64,000 bases of DNA, taken from Acidisarcina sp. (GTDB lineage Bacteria > Acidobacteriota > Terriglobia > Terriglobales > Acidobacteriaceae). Made by a program: the position numbers and the translations under genes. The notes under the pieces are model-generated. The model made no database searches, was not told where the DNA came from, and worked only from the letters and a program-made list of their open reading frames with translations. Every line of letters starts with the position of its first letter. Position 1 is the stretch's first letter. The stretch covers positions 248,001 to 312,000 of the forward strand of contig DATLIY010000008.1 in assembly GCA_035539175.1 (NCBI GenBank). The letters are read 5' to 3'. Shown piece after piece: positions 8,691-17,914 of this stretch.

Positions 8691-9848
8691 TTATCGCTGC
8701 GGCTGATCCTCAACAGTGCGCAACAGCTCCACAATTTTCGGTGCGGCAATGTGCTGGTAGTCGGACGACAGCAGACCATATCCTTCTGCCGAATCATACT
8801 TGCGGCCTTCACCGCTCGATTGCGTCCCGTTCAGCGGCCAATAACTCCACGACAGGTTGTTCTCCTTGATGTAGCGGATATACAGACGGAACCAATCTGA
8901 GTTGGCGCCGCAATCGAGAGTTTGGCAGGTGCCAAACTCGCCTACCCATAGCGGCACGCCGGGCTCTGTATGCAAGAGAAATCCGGCGCGCGCATCGTAG
9001 AGTTGCTTGAGTTCTTCGTAACTGGCGAAGGGATGTTGCGCGATGTTATAGGCATGCGGAGAGTAGACGAGTCTATTGGCTACTTTGAGATGAACTGGAA
9101 GCTTGTCAAAACCGATGAAGTTGGTCGAGTACTCCGGGCCTTCCACCATAATCAGGAGCCGAGGATTGGCGGCCAGAACGGCGTTGCCTCCTCGCTCAGC
9201 TGCTGCGTGCCAATCCCGCGTGGGGTCCGTGCCTCCCCAGACCGCGCCGCTTCTGAGTTCATTGCGCAGATCCGCACCAATGACCCATGGCTCGTTCTTG
9301 TAGCGGCGCACGATGGTCTGCCAATCCGCCAGCCACTTCGTTTCGGGATATGCGCTGCTGTACCACAGGCCGTTTCCATCCTTCTCACTGCAGCACCAGT
9401 CGGCCCGGCTAACGTGATTGTCGAGAATCACCATAATGCGATCTTTGGCCAACGCGTGGATCACAGCATCCATAACATCCATTGCATGCTTGCCCTTGAG
9501 TTGCGGATTGGCCTGAACAGCATAGTCAGCCACCAATGGGTTCCGCTCCAACGTCTCATTCGCCCATGGCAGCCGTACAGAATTCACTCCGAGCGCATGA
9601 ATTTCTTTCACGATCGCAGCCAGCGGCGCATGATCGAGTCCACCGGCGACATACTCCTTTTCGTCGAATCCATACCAGTTCACCGAATTGAGACGCACCG
9701 GGTTTCCCTTTGCATCCAGAATCTGATGGCCGCTGGTATGCAGCGGAAGCGCAATCTGCGCGTGAGAAACAAGAGAGCCCAGGCTGACACAAACAATTGT
9801 CAGCAGAACGACGCGGAGGATCAAAGAACGGATCATGCAGGAAATCAT
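8691..9848 (-). CDS. Secreted GH5-family glycoside hydrolase
   Basis: 385 residues with an N-terminal signal peptide ending near SHAQ. The body is a GH5 (beta/alpha)8 barrel: GVNSVRLPW on beta-2, VILDNHVSRADWC, the acid/base Glu in DLRNEL, YSPHAYN, and the nucleophile Glu in VGEFGT. It cleaves beta-linked polysaccharide outside the cytoplasm. GH5 includes endoglucanases and endo-mannanases; the adjacent mannose locus makes a mannanase attractive, but the sequence alone does not settle it. It is convergent with the TonB receptor (28-nt gap) and downstream of the alpha/beta hydrolase gene. An ATG at 9836 is an alternative start, since the GAGGG is too close to the first ATG. Confidence 0.85.
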   Translation of the reverse strand: MISCMIRSLILRVVLLTIVCVSLGSLVSHAQIALPLHTSGHQILDAKGNPVRLNSVNWYGFDEKEYVAGGLDHAPLAAIVKEIHALGVNSVRLPWANETLERNPLVADYAVQANPQLKGKHAMDVMDAVIHALAKDRIMVILDNHVSRADWCCSEKDGNGLWYSSAYPETKWLADWQTIVRRYKNEPWVIGADLRNELRSGAVWGGTDPTRDWHAAAERGGNAVLAANPRLLIMVEGPEYSTNFIGFDKLPVHLKVANRLVYSPHAYNIAQHPFASYEELKQLYDARAGFLLHTEPGVPLWVGEFGTCQTLDCGANSDWFRLYIRYIKENNLSWSYWPLNGTQSSGEGRKYDSAEGYGLLSSDYQHIAAPKIVELLRTVEDQPQR

Positions 9849-9966
9849 ACCCTCAGGACGTTACAGAAATTCCGCGGTACGTGCGAGTCGCAGAGCGAAA
9901 TTCCGCTCTTCGCGAAAGCTCGCCCGCATCACGCTGAGTGGCTAAACATAAAGGACTGAAAAACCT

Positions 9967-11982
9967 CTATTTTGTGGCTTCGGTCCATTCCTCTTCGGCT
10001 CGTTGCAGATAGGCGAAGCGGTCTTCCTCGAGAATCCAGCGCTCTTTCACCAATTCATCCACCGCGTGCTGATAGCGAGCGAGATAGGCGTCGCGGTCGG
10101 GGTAACGGGCAGCAATCGACCTCCGCGGATCATGTGTTTTGCGGCGTTCCTCCTCTGTCCGGGGAAACCTTAGATAGGAGCCCTCGAACGAAACACGCTC
10201 CTGCGGTGCGCCAATAGAGGGGTCGCGCAGATTCCAACTCGCATAAGTTGCCAGCGGAACCGTAATCTCCGGCAGGCGTATACCGGCAAGTTCGTTTCCA
10301 TCGACATCGACCTGAGGAACAAGTACCGGGTATGGCTTGCCGACCTTGGGAGGCTGAGCGCTGAAGACGCCTTTGGGCCAGTCCGGGCCATAGTCCAGCC
10401 GATAGGCCCGGTTCGCCTCGTGCGGCCGATTTACTCCAGGAATCGCAGGAAAAGCGTACGCCGTAAGTGGAACCAGGGTTCGCTTCGCTATCGTGGGATA
10501 GTTGCTTCCTGGCGGATCCGCGTGATTGCGAACCCATGCGTCCATGCTCGCAATCATGGCGCGCCAGAAATACCGGATGGGCAATGGCGATTCGGGTTGT
10601 TGCCCAAGCAGATCTCCCCGACCGCGAGCAGGCGGGAATGGACCAGGAAAATGTTGTAACCCGGTGAAGAGATAGATACGGACATTCGGTGAGAGAGGCA
10701 TGTCACGCCCGCCGTCCGCAGTTGTATGAATCAACGAAGCTACACGACCCCAATATTCATAGGATGTATTGGAGAAGAATATCTTCGGCACGACGTTCTC
10801 TTTTGTAGCGCGATCGAGCAATCCCATCGCAGCGCCAGTTAGTGGATCCTTCTCCGGCATATCCGTAAAAGGAAAGATGTCGGTCGGATAGAAGACAGAG
10901 GAGGTTGGCTGTGCATCGCGCGAAGGCTGGGCAAAGCGATAGTTAAAGCTGCCACGGCCAGCACCCGCAACATGAGCCAACACACCGTCGAGCGCGATCC
11001 TTCCCTCCTCATCCGCGTTAAAGCCTTGATAGAGATAGTCGCGCAGGAATCGCCCATTCTGCGAGATTCCTTGGCCATATACCCGCGCAGCAGGAACTAC
11101 GGCAGCGGAAGAATGTTTTGCGTAGGAAGCAAAGTCGCGCACCGCGGCAAAGCCAAGACCAGCAACCACAGGGTCGCGAACCACGTATACATATTCGTAG
11201 ATTCTGCCCGGCTGGAAGCCGCCCTTCAGATGAATGAAGCGATCACTGGGCGTTAGCCTGCCGTCGACTGTATGTGCAAACTCCCACTGCGAGCGCGGGA
11301 TCACAGTGCGCTTCGCCTCTCGTGAGTCACGAACCGTCAGAGTATTCCGCGAATCTCCAGCGTCGGCGACCGGGTATTCCTTGCCTCCAAGACTCCCCAG
11401 GATCAAGTGCCCCAGCGACATCTCGTCCGTCACTTTCGAGGGCATCCAATCGCCGCGCAACAAGCCTGTAATGGTGTTGCCCTGCTGCTTTGCGATCGGG
11501 GCATAGAGCCGCAGCGCATCGTCTCCGACCGCATCCCACTGCCAGCCTAACGCGACAATGCTGTATCCATGCCGCAACAGCCAGCCGTCGCCCGCATCCT
11601 GCTTAAGATCCCAATTGCCACCATCAACGACAGAGAGCAGCCGTCCGTGTCCGCGATTGGGAACCTCAAGCAACATGGTGCCGTTGCTCCTGCTCGCATC
11701 CCGAGGGCGAATCGCCACGAAATCCGAGGAGAACTCCACCTCGCCATTTCTAAGATTTACAGCATTCTCCAGATCGACGATGCCACGGTTGTGGGGATTG
11801 GCAATCGGGACCGCAAAGATCACGCGACCCGTGATGCGCTCATACGCTCCTGCATCCCCGAAGCTCTGGCCGCGCAGAACATCGCCGCGGTATGTAATCT
11901 CAACTCGAAGCACGCGAGCATGAAGCAGCGAAACGGTGTAGGCGAAAAATAGTAGCAGGCTAAAGCAGCGGCGAAGAGGCAT
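9967..11982 (-). CDS. Secreted alpha/beta-hydrolase-domain protein
   Basis: Predicted 671 residues starting at an ATG that gives a signal peptide (MPLRRCFSLLLFFAYTVSLL). The rest resembles a large extracytoplasmic protein family annotated as alpha/beta hydrolase domain: LLEVPNRGHGRLL near the N-terminus, RVYGQGISQNGRFLRDYLYQ as probable nucleophile-elbow region (a GQGISQNGR context instead of canonical GxSxG), LDGVLAHVAGAGRGSFN, and DIFPFTDMPEKDPLTG. The reaction is unknown. The open frame reaches 12117, but that would run into the divergent VOC gene; a TTG at 12006 with AAGGAAAG upstream is a second possible start. It may be transcribed with the GH5 gene 118 nt downstream. Confidence 0.7.
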   Translation of the reverse strand: MPLRRCFSLLLFFAYTVSLLHARVLRVEITYRGDVLRGQSFGDAGAYERITGRVIFAVPIANPHNRGIVDLENAVNLRNGEVEFSSDFVAIRPRDASRSNGTMLLEVPNRGHGRLLSVVDGGNWDLKQDAGDGWLLRHGYSIVALGWQWDAVGDDALRLYAPIAKQQGNTITGLLRGDWMPSKVTDEMSLGHLILGSLGGKEYPVADAGDSRNTLTVRDSREAKRTVIPRSQWEFAHTVDGRLTPSDRFIHLKGGFQPGRIYEYVYVVRDPVVAGLGFAAVRDFASYAKHSSAAVVPAARVYGQGISQNGRFLRDYLYQGFNADEEGRIALDGVLAHVAGAGRGSFNYRFAQPSRDAQPTSSVFYPTDIFPFTDMPEKDPLTGAAMGLLDRATKENVVPKIFFSNTSYEYWGRVASLIHTTADGGRDMPLSPNVRIYLFTGLQHFPGPFPPARGRGDLLGQQPESPLPIRYFWRAMIASMDAWVRNHADPPGSNYPTIAKRTLVPLTAYAFPAIPGVNRPHEANRAYRLDYGPDWPKGVFSAQPPKVGKPYPVLVPQVDVDGNELAGIRLPEITVPLATYASWNLRDPSIGAPQERVSFEGSYLRFPRTEEERRKTHDPRRSIAARYPDRDAYLARYQHAVDELVKERWILEEDRFAYLQRAEEEWTEATK

Positions 11983-12102
11983 GCGCGGAAGAATAGCATA
12001 AAGCAAACTCTTTCCTTGAGGAGTTACTCGCGCTTCCAACCTTGTGACGCCATTGCTATAGTTGCTGGCGGCTAATAATTGCTGAGAATCAGGAGTTTTA
12101 CG

Positions 12103-13035
12103 ATGACGCCTACACACATGCAGAGTTTTGGATTTGCTCTTTGGCTGGTTCTGTCGTTAGCCAGCGGAGTCTGTCAACAGAAGGATCGACCGCGCATTAC
12201 CGGCATCTCCCACATGTGCGTCTACTCCAGCAACCTTGCGGCCAGCGACCTTTTCTATGCGAACATACTAGGTAACCAAAAGGCCGCGGATCCCGAGGAC
12301 AGCCGTGGCGCACGCTACTACTTCAGCAGCACACAATTTGTAGAAGTGCTGCCGTTGCCCGCCGGTGAATCCATCAACAGAATGGCGCACGTCGCATACA
12401 ACACGGAGGACGCCGGCGCACTGCGCGACTACCTGCTCGCACATGGAGTGCACGATGTGACGGAATTGCGCGGCAGCAACAATATCCGCTGGTTCGAAAC
12501 GAAGGATCCCGAGGGGAATACGGTTCAATTTGTTCAACCGGAAATCGCCTCCGCGGTCACGAACAGTTCGCACGCGATCAGCAGCCGCGTGATTCATATC
12601 GGATACCTAGTGCATAGTCGCGCCGCTGAAGATGGCTTTTACAAAACGCTGCTCGGTTTTCGTCCATACTGGTATGGCGCCATGCAGCCGGATAAGGTGG
12701 ATTGGATCTCGCAGCAGGTTCCCGACGGGCATGACTGGGTGGAATATATGATGGTTGGGGATGGCTCGACGACGCCCCTGACTCGGATCGACCAGCGCCA
12801 ACTTGGCGTTCTCAATCATTTTTCTCTGGGCGTAGCCAACATGGAGCAGGCTGTCACCACTCTGATTCGAGAAGATCGCTTAAGCCCGCGCCATGATGGC
12901 CCGCAGATGGGCAGGGATGGGAAATGGCAGGCAAATCTCTACGATCCCGATGGCACGCGCGTGGAGCTGATGGAGTTTCAGCCCGTAACCAGGCCATGCT
13001 GTTCTAGCTTTACCGCGGCGAGTCCGGAGAATTAA
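12103..13035 (+). CDS. Secreted VOC/glyoxalase-fold protein
   Basis: 310 residues. CAGGAG lies 7 nt before the ATG. A signal peptide (FGFALWLVLSLASGVC) precedes two vicinal-oxygen-chelate modules: residues about 30-150 (ITGISHMCVYSSNLAASDLF to TKDPEGNTVQFVQP) and 165-295 (SRVIHIGYLVHSRAAEDGFY to LYDPDGTRVELMEF). Metal-ligand-type His and Glu residues are present (ISHMCV, VIHIGY, RVELMEF). Reactions in this superfamily range from isomerisation to ring cleavage, so no substrate is assigned. A cysteine near the end of the leader (SGVCQQ) would also fit a lipoprotein anchor. It is divergent from the alpha/beta hydrolase gene, with a 120-nt shared upstream region. Confidence 0.75.
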   Translation: MTPTHMQSFGFALWLVLSLASGVCQQKDRPRITGISHMCVYSSNLAASDLFYANILGNQKAADPEDSRGARYYFSSTQFVEVLPLPAGESINRMAHVAYNTEDAGALRDYLLAHGVHDVTELRGSNNIRWFETKDPEGNTVQFVQPEIASAVTNSSHAISSRVIHIGYLVHSRAAEDGFYKTLLGFRPYWYGAMQPDKVDWISQQVPDGHDWVEYMMVGDGSTTPLTRIDQRQLGVLNHFSLGVANMEQAVTTLIREDRLSPRHDGPQMGRDGKWQANLYDPDGTRVELMEFQPVTRPCCSSFTAASPEN

Positions 13036-13132
13036 ACAGCCCTCTTGAACGAAACGAGAATCTCCGTAACCTCTCAGCCACCGTCATCTAGATTAGAAAA
13101 GTTTTGACGCTGCAATAGCAGAAAGGAGTCCA

Positions 13133-14023
13133 ATGGGTATGGCTACTAAAACGATCAATGCGGCAGCAAGTGGAACCTTTACTATCGGCGGTGATCTCAC
13201 AGTAAATCGCATGGGCTACGGCGCGATGCGAATCACCGGCGACGGCATCTGGGGAGAACCAAAAAATCCCGAAGAAGCAAAGCGTGTCCTGCGGCGGGCA
13301 GTGGAGCTGGGCGTCAACTTTATTGATACCGCCGATGCGTATGGGCCAGAGGTGAGCGAGCGCCTGATCGCAGAGGCACTCTATCCCTATCCGGCGGATC
13401 TGGTGATTGCCACCAAGGGCGGTCTAACGCGGCAAGGACCCAATAAATGGCTCCCTGTAGGACGCCCCGAATATCTTCGTCAATGTGTGGAGATGAGCTT
13501 GCGACGGCTGAAACTGGAGCGCATCGATCTCTATCAGCTTCATCGCATCGATCCGAAGGTTCCAGTAGAGGAGAGCCTCGGGGAACTGAAGAAGATGCAG
13601 GACGAGGGGAAGATTCGCCACCTCGGCCTTTCAGAAGTGAAGCCGGACGAGATCGAAAATGCGCGCAAGACAGCCGATGTAGTTAGCGTGCAGAACCGAT
13701 ACAACATCGTCGAACATTCCTACGAGTCCAGCCTGGAATATTGCATCGCGCACAGTCTTGCATTCATTCCCTGGTTCCCGATGATTGCAGGCAAGCTCCT
13801 TGCACCGGGAGGCGTGCTCGACAAGGTGGCGAAGGAGAACAACGCAACTGTTGCGCAAATTGCGTTGGCATGGCTGTTGCACCGGTCACCAGTGATGCTG
13901 CCCATCCCTGGAACCTCATCCGTCGCCCACCTGGAAGAGAATGTCGCAGCGGCCGGATTGAAGCTGAGCGATGCAGAGTGGAAGACAATCGAAGACGCCG
14001 CAAAGGCGTATGTTGCAAGTTGA
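13133..14023 (+). CDS. Aldo/keto reductase
   Basis: 296 residues, the usual size for a soluble NAD(P)H-dependent aldo/keto reductase. It shows the N-terminal MGYGAMRITG segment, the catalytic Asp and Tyr in FIDTADAYG, the Lys in VIATKGG, the His in LYQLHRID, a DEGKIRHLGLSE strand, and the C-terminal cofactor-binding region LPIPGTSSVAHLEENV. AAAGGAG precedes the ATG. It reduces carbonyl groups of aldehydes, ketones or sugars; the natural substrate is unknown. It stands alone and is followed by a strong bidirectional terminator shared with rpoD. Confidence 0.9.
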   Translation: MGMATKTINAAASGTFTIGGDLTVNRMGYGAMRITGDGIWGEPKNPEEAKRVLRRAVELGVNFIDTADAYGPEVSERLIAEALYPYPADLVIATKGGLTRQGPNKWLPVGRPEYLRQCVEMSLRRLKLERIDLYQLHRIDPKVPVEESLGELKKMQDEGKIRHLGLSEVKPDEIENARKTADVVSVQNRYNIVEHSYESSLEYCIAHSLAFIPWFPMIAGKLLAPGGVLDKVAKENNATVAQIALAWLLHRSPVMLPIPGTSSVAHLEENVAAAGLKLSDAEWKTIEDAAKAYVAS

Positions 14024-14044
14024 CCGGAAGAACCCACCAAAAGA

Positions 14045-14079
14045 AAAAGGCCGCGAACTGTTCAGGTTCGCGGCCTTTT
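14045..14079. terminator. Bidirectional rho-independent terminator between the aldo/keto reductase and rpoD
   Basis: A perfect 14-bp stem (14045-14058 with 14066-14079) closes a 7-nt loop; its GC-rich core is flanked by A and T runs on either side, so it can terminate both convergent transcripts. Confidence 0.85.
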
Positions 14080-14098
14080 CTTTCAGTTGTGACTGATT

Positions 14099-15787
14099 CT
14101 ACTCTCGCACGCCGTCGACAAACGCTTTGAGCTTGCGCGAACGTGAAGGATGGCGCAGCTTGCGCAGTGCCTTCGCTTCGATCTGGCGAATGCGCTCGCG
14201 TGTCACCTGGAAGCTCTGTCCCACCTCTTCCAAAGTGTGCTCCGACCCATCTTCGAGGCCGAACCGCATCTTGATCACGCGCTCTTCGCGAGGCGTCAGA
14301 GTACGCAGAACCTGCGAGGTGTACTCCTTGAGATTCACGCTGATGACCGCATCCGAAGGAGAGACGGCCTGGCGATCTTCAATAAAGTCGCCAAGGTGCG
14401 AATCTTCTTCTTCGCCAATCGGTGTTTCGAGCGAGATGGGCTCCTGCGCGATCTTGAGCACCTTGCGAACCTTCGCCACGGGAATATCCATGCGGCGGGC
14501 AATCTCTTCGGAGGTAGGTTCGCGCCCCAGCTCCTGCACCAGCTGGCGCGAGGTACGGATGAGCTTGTTGATCGTCTCAATCATGTGCACGGGGATACGA
14601 ATCGTGCGTGCCTGGTCCGCAATGGCGCGGGTAATGGCCTGCCGAATCCACCATGTCGCATAGGTCGAGAATTTGTAACCGCGACGGTACTCAAACTTGT
14701 CCACCGCCTTCATCAGGCCGATGTTGCCTTCCTGAATCAGATCGAGGAATTGCAGGCCGCGATTCGTGTACTTCTTGGCGATCGATACCACCAGGCGGAG
14801 GTTCGCTTCGATCAATTCCCTCTTGGCCTGCTCGGCATCCATATCGCCCTGGATCATCTCGCGCTGCGTGCGCTTGAGCTCGGCGATGGAAACACCCGCC
14901 TCGAATTCCAGCTTCTCGAGATCGGTGCGGCAATTCTTCTGCTGACGACGATATTCCTTGCGCAGCTCTTCGCTCTTGGAGGCTTCGAACTTCACCTCAA
15001 GCGACTTGATCTGGCGCTCCAGAGTGCGCATCGCATCGACGGTCTTGTTGACCTTATCGAGAAGACGCTTGCGCTCCTGGTTTGTGTACTTCAACTCTCG
15101 AACAATGCGGGAGATGTATACGCGTTCGCGGGCGAGGGCCCAACGCGTCTTGCGCTGTTCCTTGGCCTTCGTCTTGATGGCAAGCGAGGGCAGCTTCTCC
15201 AGGAGCAGCGCGGCCTTCTTCTGATGCTTGATCAGAATATCGATGCGGGAAACTGTCTGCCGCACGCGCGCCTGCAGGATGTCTTCGGTGAGCTCCTCTT
15301 CGTCGAAGACCACGACTTCTTTTACGTTGCGAACGCCGCGCTTCAGATCCTCGCCAAGGCCCGTGATTTCACGAATGACGATCGGGGAACGCGAGATTGC
15401 CTTCAGCACGCGGAGCTGGCCGCGCTCAATGCGCTTGGCAATCTCAACTTCGCCTTCGCGCGTCAGCAGCGGAACGGTGCCCATCTCGCGGAGGTACATG
15501 CGGACAGGGTCGTTGGTTTTTTCCAGTGTGCCCGGCGTAAGGTCGAGCTCAACATCTTCGCTCTCTTCGCCCTCGCCCTCGAATTTCTCTCCCCCGAATT
15601 TGGGGCCGCCTTCGAGTATGTCGATCCCCTGTGTCCCGATCGTGGTGATCAGGTCATCGAGATCGTCGGGTGAGTGCAGGTCGCCAGGAATGAGGTCGTT
15701 GACCTCGTTATAGGTCAAGTAGCCTTTTTCCTTGCCCGCCTCAATCAACTTCTGAATATCTTCTTCGTACTTGTCTTCGATAGCCAA
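14099..15787 (-). CDS. rpoD: Primary RNA polymerase sigma factor (sigma-70)
   Basis: 562 residues. Region 1.1 is at the N-terminus ([20 protein letters not shown]), region 1.2 near 95-125 ([20 protein letters not shown]), then a charged non-conserved region, region 2 ([54 protein letters not shown]), region 3 ([12 protein letters not shown]), and region 4 with the -35-binding helix-turn-helix ([20 protein letters not shown]). It directs core polymerase to housekeeping promoters. The only reasonable start is TTG at 15787, with GGGAG about 10 nt upstream; the nearby ATG is out of frame and the next in-frame Met is in region 1.2. It lies 307 nt downstream of dnaG, the classical dnaG-rpoD arrangement, without rpsU. 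Confidence 0.95.
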   Translation of the reverse strand: MAIEDKYEEDIQKLIEAGKEKGYLTYNEVNDLIPGDLHSPDDLDDLITTIGTQGIDILEGGPKFGGEKFEGEGEESEDVELDLTPGTLEKTNDPVRMYLREMGTVPLLTREGEVEIAKRIERGQLRVLKAISRSPIVIREITGLGEDLKRGVRNVKEVVVFDEEELTEDILQARVRQTVSRIDILIKHQKKAALLLEKLPSLAIKTKAKEQRKTRWALARERVYISRIVRELKYTNQERKRLLDKVNKTVDAMRTLERQIKSLEVKFEASKSEELRKEYRRQQKNCRTDLEKLEFEAGVSIAELKRTQREMIQGDMDAEQAKRELIEANLRLVVSIAKKYTNRGLQFLDLIQEGNIGLMKAVDKFEYRRGYKFSTYATWWIRQAITRAIADQARTIRIPVHMIETINKLIRTSRQLVQELGREPTSEEIARRMDIPVAKVRKVLKIAQEPISLETPIGEEEDSHLGDFIEDRQAVSPSDAVISVNLKEYTSQVLRTLTPREERVIKMRFGLEDGSEHTLEEVGQSFQVTRERIRQIEAKALRKLRHPSRSRKLKAFVDGVRE

Positions 15788-16094
15788 GCGGCATTATCTC
15801 CCGCGAAATGTGTTCGGACCGGATCCGTGCTCGGATGAGGACAAGGTGCGAGGCAGGCCACTTAAGGCTTCATCCCTTGGCGCTCGATTAGGCGCAGGGC
15901 AGGTAGACGCACGTCCTTCAAAGACTTACAGGATAACATGACCCGCAGAAGAACCCTACGGCAGATACTGCCACGATCGTATTGCAGGGATACCTCATTT
16001 GTGCCACAATCCGCCATTCAATTAGACGCAAATAGAGCGGGATTCGCTTCGATTTATCGTGAAGCAGGGTCAAACCTGCGATTAGAGGCGAAAA
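15788..16094. other. Intergenic region between dnaG and rpoD, no gene seen
   Basis: 307 nt downstream of dnaG and upstream of rpoD. No open frame with a plausible start was found on either strand. A TATCCT hexamer reading toward rpoD could be a -10 element, but no matching -35 is visible. It may carry an rpoD promoter of a non-standard type. Confidence 0.4.
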
Positions 16095-17858
16095 TCACTC
16101 CGCGCCAACCGCCCTCAATTCCCGGTCGACGGAGAGCTTTTCAGCGGTAAGGGAGGCCAGCAGGCCCCAGTCGCCCTTCTTTTCCGCCTCGGAAATAGCG
16201 GCGCGCAGCTCTCTTTGGCGGCCTTCGAGAAACTGGGCCCGTAAATTTTCGAGGACAAACTGAGCCTCCTGCTCGGAAACTGGTTCGCTCTCCTCGAGGA
16301 GCACCTGCGCCAGCAGGGAGCGCGTGCGACCTTCGGGAACCGCCTCCAGCGGCTGCACAGAGCCGCGATTCCGCAGCCCCTCCAGCGCGGCGCGCACCGT
16401 AAGTCCTTCAAAATAAGCTGGATCTTTGTCCATCGCGGATACAAAGATTGCCAGTACGGGGTCACCGGGCTCGCCGCAGAAAGCGCGCAGCAGAATCCTT
16501 TCCACCGGACTGACCCCGGCGGTATGGGAGACGATCTGGTCCCGGCGGCGGGCTGCAGCCTCTTTCAGCTCATCCCGCAGCACGGCGGAGTCGATCCCCA
16601 GCTTCTGCGCCGCATCGGCGGCAAATTCGTCCCGATTCAGGCGATTGGGCATGCGCCGGATGTGCGGCAGCAGAAAGTTCAGCGCCTTTACCTTGGACTC
16701 GGAGTTCCGGCCGGGAAAGAGCTGGCGGGCACGGTCGATGAGGTAGTCCTGTTGGCGCCTGGCACCACGCAGCGCGGCGATATATGCCTGGGCCCCGCGC
16801 TCCCGGATGTAGCGATCCGGGTCCAGCCCATCTTCCAGCGTGACCACCTTGATCTCAAATCCCTCCTCCGTGAGCAGGGAGATGGACTTTTCGGCAGCAT
16901 TTGCCCCGGCGTTGTCAGGATCGAAGTTGACGACGACCTTGCCAGTGAAGCGCTTGAGCAGATTGACATGGTGCTCCGTGAAGGCTGTGCCGCTGGTGGC
17001 CAGCACATTCTGGATCCCGGCAAGATAGACGGAGATGCAGTCCATCTGCCCCTCCACCAGGATGGCGAAGTCATGCTGACGCATGGTCTGTTTCGCCTTG
17101 TCGAGATTGAAAAGTACCTGCCCCTTGGAGTAGAGCGGCGTCTCCGGCGAGTTCAGGTACTTCGGCCCGGCTTTGTCGCCGGAGTCGAGCGCCCGCGCGG
17201 TAAAGGCAATAATGCGCCCCGATTCATTCGCAATGGGGAAGGTGATGCGCTTGCGGAAGCGCGAATACAGCGGGCCGGAGGAGCCATCCTCCTGCTGTTT
17301 GAACGAGAACAGGCCGGAGAGACGCAGCAACTCCACGTCGGCGGAGCCTTGCAGGCGCTCGCGCAGCGCGTTGAAGTTATCCGGTGCGTAACCAATGCGG
17401 AACTTGGCGATAGCCTCCGGCGTCAGGCCGCGGCCAGTAAGATATTCGCGCGCGCTGGCCCCCTCGGGCGAGCGCAATTGCTCCTCAAACCACACTGTTG
17501 CCTGCTCGTGGAGTTCGAGAAGCTTCCCGCGTTGACGGCTCTCCCGCGCCTCTTCGGGGGAGTTGTATTCGCGCTTGGGAAGAGCGATTCCGCACTTCTG
17601 CGCGACGATGCGGACAGCCTCCGGGAAGCCTACGTTTTCGATCTTGCCCACAAACGAAAAAACGTCGCCGGAAACTCCGCAGCCGAAGCAGTGGTAGAAC
17701 TGCCGCACCGCATGGACAGAGAAAGACGGCGATTTCTCCTTGTGGAAGGGGCATAACCCGGAATAATTCTGCGCCCCAGCCTTCTTCAGGCGCACGTATT
17801 CCCCGATGACGCGGACGATATCCGCCTGCTGCTTTACGGATTGGGCGAACTCTGACAT
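16095..17858 (-). CDS. dnaG: DNA primase
   Basis: 587 residues. The N-terminal CHC2 zinc-binding domain has Cys36, His39 and the CFGCG pair (LCPFHKEKSPSFSV; FYHCFGCG). The catalytic core follows (ITFPIANESGRIIAFTARAL), then a TOPRIM domain with LVEGQMD and the acidic motif FDPDNAG. The C-terminal 130 residues are the helicase-interacting region. It synthesises RNA primers at the replication fork together with DnaB. The length is typical of the family. It starts at ATG without a clear Shine-Dalgarno site, 56 nt after the gluQ stop, and rpoD follows downstream; gluQ-dnaG-rpoD all read leftward and may be co-transcribed. Confidence 0.95.
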   Translation of the reverse strand: MSEFAQSVKQQADIVRVIGEYVRLKKAGAQNYSGLCPFHKEKSPSFSVHAVRQFYHCFGCGVSGDVFSFVGKIENVGFPEAVRIVAQKCGIALPKREYNSPEEARESRQRGKLLELHEQATVWFEEQLRSPEGASAREYLTGRGLTPEAIAKFRIGYAPDNFNALRERLQGSADVELLRLSGLFSFKQQEDGSSGPLYSRFRKRITFPIANESGRIIAFTARALDSGDKAGPKYLNSPETPLYSKGQVLFNLDKAKQTMRQHDFAILVEGQMDCISVYLAGIQNVLATSGTAFTEHHVNLLKRFTGKVVVNFDPDNAGANAAEKSISLLTEEGFEIKVVTLEDGLDPDRYIRERGAQAYIAALRGARRQQDYLIDRARQLFPGRNSESKVKALNFLLPHIRRMPNRLNRDEFAADAAQKLGIDSAVLRDELKEAAARRRDQIVSHTAGVSPVERILLRAFCGEPGDPVLAIFVSAMDKDPAYFEGLTVRAALEGLRNRGSVQPLEAVPEGRTRSLLAQVLLEESEPVSEQEAQFVLENLRAQFLEGRQRELRAAISEAEKKGDWGLLASLTAEKLSVDRELRAVGAE

Positions 17859-17914
17859 GAGGGGCTACGCTTCCGAGCATACTGCAAAGGCACACGAAGA
17901 TTCAGGGGCAAGTT

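Noticed and set aside
12007-12117. N-terminal extension of the alpha/beta hydrolase to 12117
   Set aside because: It would overlap the divergent VOC gene and bury the signal peptide behind about 45 residues.
14150-15673. 507-codon frame antisense to rpoD
   Set aside because: Leu/His/Asp-rich composition produced by the rpoD codons; no start signal.
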